Assembly (NCBI GenBank): GCA_005878415.1
Contig: VBMM01000113.1
Span: 1 to 13,648 of the forward strand
DNA: 13,648 nt
Reading direction: 5' to 3'
Source: Methanobacteriota archaeon
GTDB taxonomy: Archaea > Thermoplasmatota > Thermoplasmata > RBG-16-68-12
In this document: positions 11,090-13,648 of the stretch, in pieces
How the letters are laid out: each line of letters starts with the position of its first letter
Numbering within the stretch: position 1 is the stretch's first letter
Program-made: the position numbers and the translations under genes
The notes under the pieces: generated by a model
The model's input: the letters and a program-made list of their open reading frames with translations, nothing else
What the model was told of the DNA's origin: nothing
The model's database searches: none

Positions 11090-13648
11090 GCTGGGATCGC
11101 CTCCGTGGGCTTCTCGTCCTCGATGTCCGCGAGGTTCACGCGCATGATGACCTCGGACGTCGAGGCGGGGGTCATCGTGATCCCGATCAGGTGGTCGGCC
11201 TCCTTCAGCGTGACCTTGCGCAGGGAGATCTGCACGAACTGCGCCGTCGAGCTGTTCCGGCGGATCATCCGGGCGACCTTCTCCGCGTTGATCGCATCGA
11301 GGTTCTGGTCGATCTCATCGAGCATGTAGAACGGGGATGGATCGTACTCTTGGATCGCGAAGATCAGGGCCATCGAAACGAGCGACTTCTCGCCGCCGGA
11401 AAGGGCCTCGAGCCGCAACGGCTTCTTGTGCGCGGGTTTCACCTTCATGACGAGCCCCGCCAAGAACGGATCCTGCGGGTTCTCGAGGAGGAGCTCGGCC
11501 TCGCCGCCTTCGCTCAGCTCCGAGTACACCCGCTGGAAGTTCTCGTTGATCGACACGAAGACCTTCGCGAGCCCTTCCTTCTTCTTGTCCGTCAGCTGGG
11601 TGACGAGGTTGATGAGCTCCTCGCGCTGCCCTTCGAGCCGCTTGAACTCGTCGTTCAGCTCGACGGCCCGGGCTTGCTGCGCGTCGTAGTCCTCGAGGGC
11701 GCGCAAGTTGATCGGCCCGAGGGCGGTGATCGCCGCCTCGCACTCGCCGATCGTCGCCTTGAGCTCCTGGAGGCTCGGCAGGCGGCCCTCCTCGACCTCG
11801 ACCGCCATCTCCGTCATCACGCGCTCCGCCTCCGCGAGCTGCTCCTCCTGGACCCTCAGCTCCGTCTCCATCTTCAGCAGGAAATCTTCCTTCGTCTCGA
11901 TCTTGTGCGAGACCTTGTCGACATCGCCTTCGCGGTCCGTCTTCTCCTTGTAGGCGGCGTCGCGCGCGTCCTGGAGGTCCTTGATCTTCTTGCCCATCTG
12001 GGCCTCCATCTTCTCCAGGCCCCGGATCTCGTTTTCGAGCTTGCCGAGGGACTCCTGGAACGTCTCGATCCGCGTCTCGTGATCCGTCCGCTGGGCCTCG
12101 AGGGCGGCGAGGCGTGTCTCGAGTTCGCCCCGGCGCTCGTCGAGGAACGCGGTCTGCGTGGCCATCGCCTCGAGCTTCGAGCGAAGGCCGCTCAACTCCT
12201 CCGCAAGGGTCGCGCGGCGGCCCATTAGCTCCTTCATCCGCGAGGAGATCTGTTGGGGCGTGGCCTCGATGACGGCCTTCTTGCGCTCGTCCCGCTTCGC
12301 CTTGAGCGCGTCCAGGCCCTTCGTGAACTTCGTGAGGTCCTCTTCGATCCGGGTCGCGGTCTTCCCGGCGTCCTCGAAGCGCGCCTTGCGGTCCGCGAGG
12401 TCCTTGTCCGCCGACTTGACTTTCGCCTCGAACTCCCTTCGCTTCGCTTCGAGGGTGCTCGTCTTCACCTCGACCGCTCCGGTCTTGCCGCCGAAGTCCT
12501 TGATCTGCGCCTCGAGGTCCAGGATCACCTTCCGGATCTCGTCGAGGCGGTTCGCGACGCCCTCCGCCTGCGCCTGGGCCTCGCGGAGCTTCGCCGAGAT
12601 CTTCTCGAGGTCGTTCGCCGTCCCGGCGCCGAACTTGAGCGTCGAGCGCTCCATGTCCCCGCCGATCATCGCGCCGGAGGCTTCGATTAGCTCGCCTTCG
12701 AGGGTCACGAGCCGGACGCCGCCCATCCACTTCCGGGCCTCGTCGAGCGTCTGGACGACGAGCGTGTCGCCGAAGACGTAGAAGAATGCGTCCCGGTACT
12801 TTTCGTCGAAGTGGCACAGGTCGATCGCGAACCCGAGGCACTCTTTCGCGACGAGGATGGCTTTGCCCCGCGGCTTGCCGACGAGCATCTTGTTGAGAGG
12901 AAGGAACGTCGCACGGCCGATCTTCCGCTTCTTGAGGTAATCGATGCACGTCGCGGCGACGGAATCGTCGTCGACGATGATCGCCTGCATCCGGGCGCCC
13001 GCCGCCGTGACGACGGCGGTCTCGTATTGCGGCTCGACGTGGGCGAGTTGCGCGACGGTCCCGTGGATCCCTTTGATCGACCCCGTCTCGCGGGTGTCGA
13101 GGATGGCGGACACCGCGGCGTTGTAGCCGCGCTTCAGGTTCTCCGCCACGTCCGCCTCCGCCCGGAGCTGCGCGTACTGCCGCGTCAAGCTGAGGATGGC
13201 CGTCTGCAGGTCGGCCTGGTCCCGGGCGAGCTTCGTCTCCTCCGTCCGGCGGTCGTGGAACTCCTGCTGGAGCTTCTGGAGGCCTTTCCCGGACTCCTTC
13301 GTCGTCGAGCGGAGTTCTTTGAGCTGCCAGTCGGCGTCCTCGAACTCCGTCTGGTGCGTCTTGCGGGCGTCCTCCAGCTGCCCGATCTCGGACTCGACGC
13401 GCGCCATGGCCTCCCGCGTCCGGTCGCCCTCCAGGACGATGCCCTTCAGCTTCTCTTCGACCGCATCGATTTCGTTGTTGAGCGCGATGATTTGCTTCTG
13501 GATCCCGAGGACCTTCGCGTCGCTCTTCGAGGCGAGTTCGTCGACCTCGTGGAGATCCTCGTCCGCCGTCTTGATCGATCCTTCGAGCTCGGCGACCCGC
13601 GTGTCGAGGGTCCCCCGTTCCCGCGCGAGCGCCTCCGTCTCCTTCTGG
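11086..13648 (-). CDS. smc: Chromosome segregation ATPase SMC (partial; N-terminal head missing)
   Basis: SMC is the ATP-driven ring subunit of the condensin-like complex. The frame is open to the right window edge and gives 853 residues of an expected ~1150-1200. The missing part holds the N-terminal head with the Walker A motif. Visible parts are the end of the first coiled coil; the hinge (about residues 185-330, nucleotides ~12660-13095, starting GSIKGIHGTVAQL); a long returning coiled coil (IEDDLTK-type heptads, many E/K/R/L); and the C-terminal head with the signature LSGGEKSL at ~749-756 and Walker B FYMLDEID with D777-E778, then the ISLRKVTLKEADH region. All catalytic features of the C-terminal head are intact. 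The 80 codons upstream of the first in-window ATG (13407) are coiled coil in the same frame, so that ATG is not the start. It is followed by scpA with an ATGA overlap. Confidence 0.96.
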   Translation of the reverse strand, partial: QKETEALARERGTLDTRVAELEGSIKTADEDLHEVDELASKSDAKVLGIQKQIIALNNEIDAVEEKLKGIVLEGDRTREAMARVESEIGQLEDARKTHQTEFEDADWQLKELRSTTKESGKGLQKLQQEFHDRRTEETKLARDQADLQTAILSLTRQYAQLRAEADVAENLKRGYNAAVSAILDTRETGSIKGIHGTVAQLAHVEPQYETAVVTAAGARMQAIIVDDDSVAATCIDYLKKRKIGRATFLPLNKMLVGKPRGKAILVAKECLGFAIDLCHFDEKYRDAFFYVFGDTLVVQTLDEARKWMGGVRLVTLEGELIEASGAMIGGDMERSTLKFGAGTANDLEKISAKLREAQAQAEGVANRLDEIRKVILDLEAQIKDFGGKTGAVEVKTSTLEAKRREFEAKVKSADKDLADRKARFEDAGKTATRIEEDLTKFTKGLDALKAKRDERKKAVIEATPQQISSRMKELMGRRATLAEELSGLRSKLEAMATQTAFLDERRGELETRLAALEAQRTDHETRIETFQESLGKLENEIRGLEKMEAQMGKKIKDLQDARDAAYKEKTDREGDVDKVSHKIETKEDFLLKMETELRVQEEQLAEAERVMTEMAVEVEEGRLPSLQELKATIGECEAAITALGPINLRALEDYDAQQARAVELNDEFKRLEGQREELINLVTQLTDKKKEGLAKVFVSINENFQRVYSELSEGGEAELLLENPQDPFLAGLVMKVKPAHKKPLRLEALSGGEKSLVSMALIFAIQEYDPSPFYMLDEIDQNLDAINAEKVARMIRRNSSTAQFVQISLRKVTLKEADHLIGITMTPASTSEVIMRVNLADIEDEKPTEAIPA

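Noticed and set aside
1..13648. tRNA, rRNA, transposase, integrase, replication origin or CRISPR-associated genes
   Set aside because: All gaps between genes were read (388-574, 1136-1226, 2082-2179, 2417-2483, 3393-3484, 9433-9551) and none contains a cloverleaf, rRNA-like sequence or direct-repeat array. No protein shows recombinase or Cas motifs.

Overview
The window looks like chromosomal DNA from a GC-rich archaeon, most likely an uncultured member of the Thermoplasmatota or a related euryarchaeal lineage. The archaeal signs are an archaeal-type S-adenosylmethionine synthetase, an XRE-HTH/CBS regulator of an archaeal type, and TATA-like boxes about 40-50 bp upstream of several start codons. 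The lineage is an inference from gene content, not from a phylogeny.

Layout. At the left edge, the 5' part of the methionine adenosyltransferase gene runs leftward (1-387). It is divergent from an HTH-CBS regulator (575-1135). Next comes a small accessory-looking segment (1169-2455). It holds a divergent pair: a leftward five-TM protein with a PH-like middle domain (1227-2081) and a rightward 79-codon orphan (2180-2416). Each of the three intergenic gaps in and around this pair carries one copy of the same perfect dyad, GTTATCGT-N6-ACGATAAC. The middle copy overlaps the putative TATA boxes of both genes. This is the most striking unexplained signal in the window. Then follow ribonuclease Z (2484-3392, leftward) and histidine ammonia-lyase (3485-5005, rightward), which diverge from one short intergenic region.

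The right two thirds is leftward. It contains smc (3' portion, running off the right edge), scpA and scpB, joined by two 4-bp ATGA overlaps: the chromosome condensation complex. About 120 bp downstream of scpB, after a new TATA-like box and a GTGAT/ATCAC motif cluster, lies a very large helical-repeat locus (5006-9432) built from roughly twenty units of about 62 residues. It ends in a CARDB-like beta domain and an eight-ligand C4HC3 RING/PHD-like zinc finger. This locus is split into two frames at 6760-6763. The split is either another ATGA-coupled gene pair or a frameshift with loss of about half a repeat unit.

How the genes work together. SMC, ScpA and ScpB form one machine. The repeat protein(s) next to them may be co-inherited and may act with chromosome or cell architecture, but that is only a guess from position and coiled/helical structure. 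The HTH-CBS protein next to the SAM synthetase is a plausible adenosyl-ligand-sensing regulator. Ribonuclease Z is tRNA-processing housekeeping. Histidine ammonia-lyase appears alone, without other histidine-degradation genes in view. I saw no tRNA or rRNA genes, CRISPR arrays, transposases or integrases.
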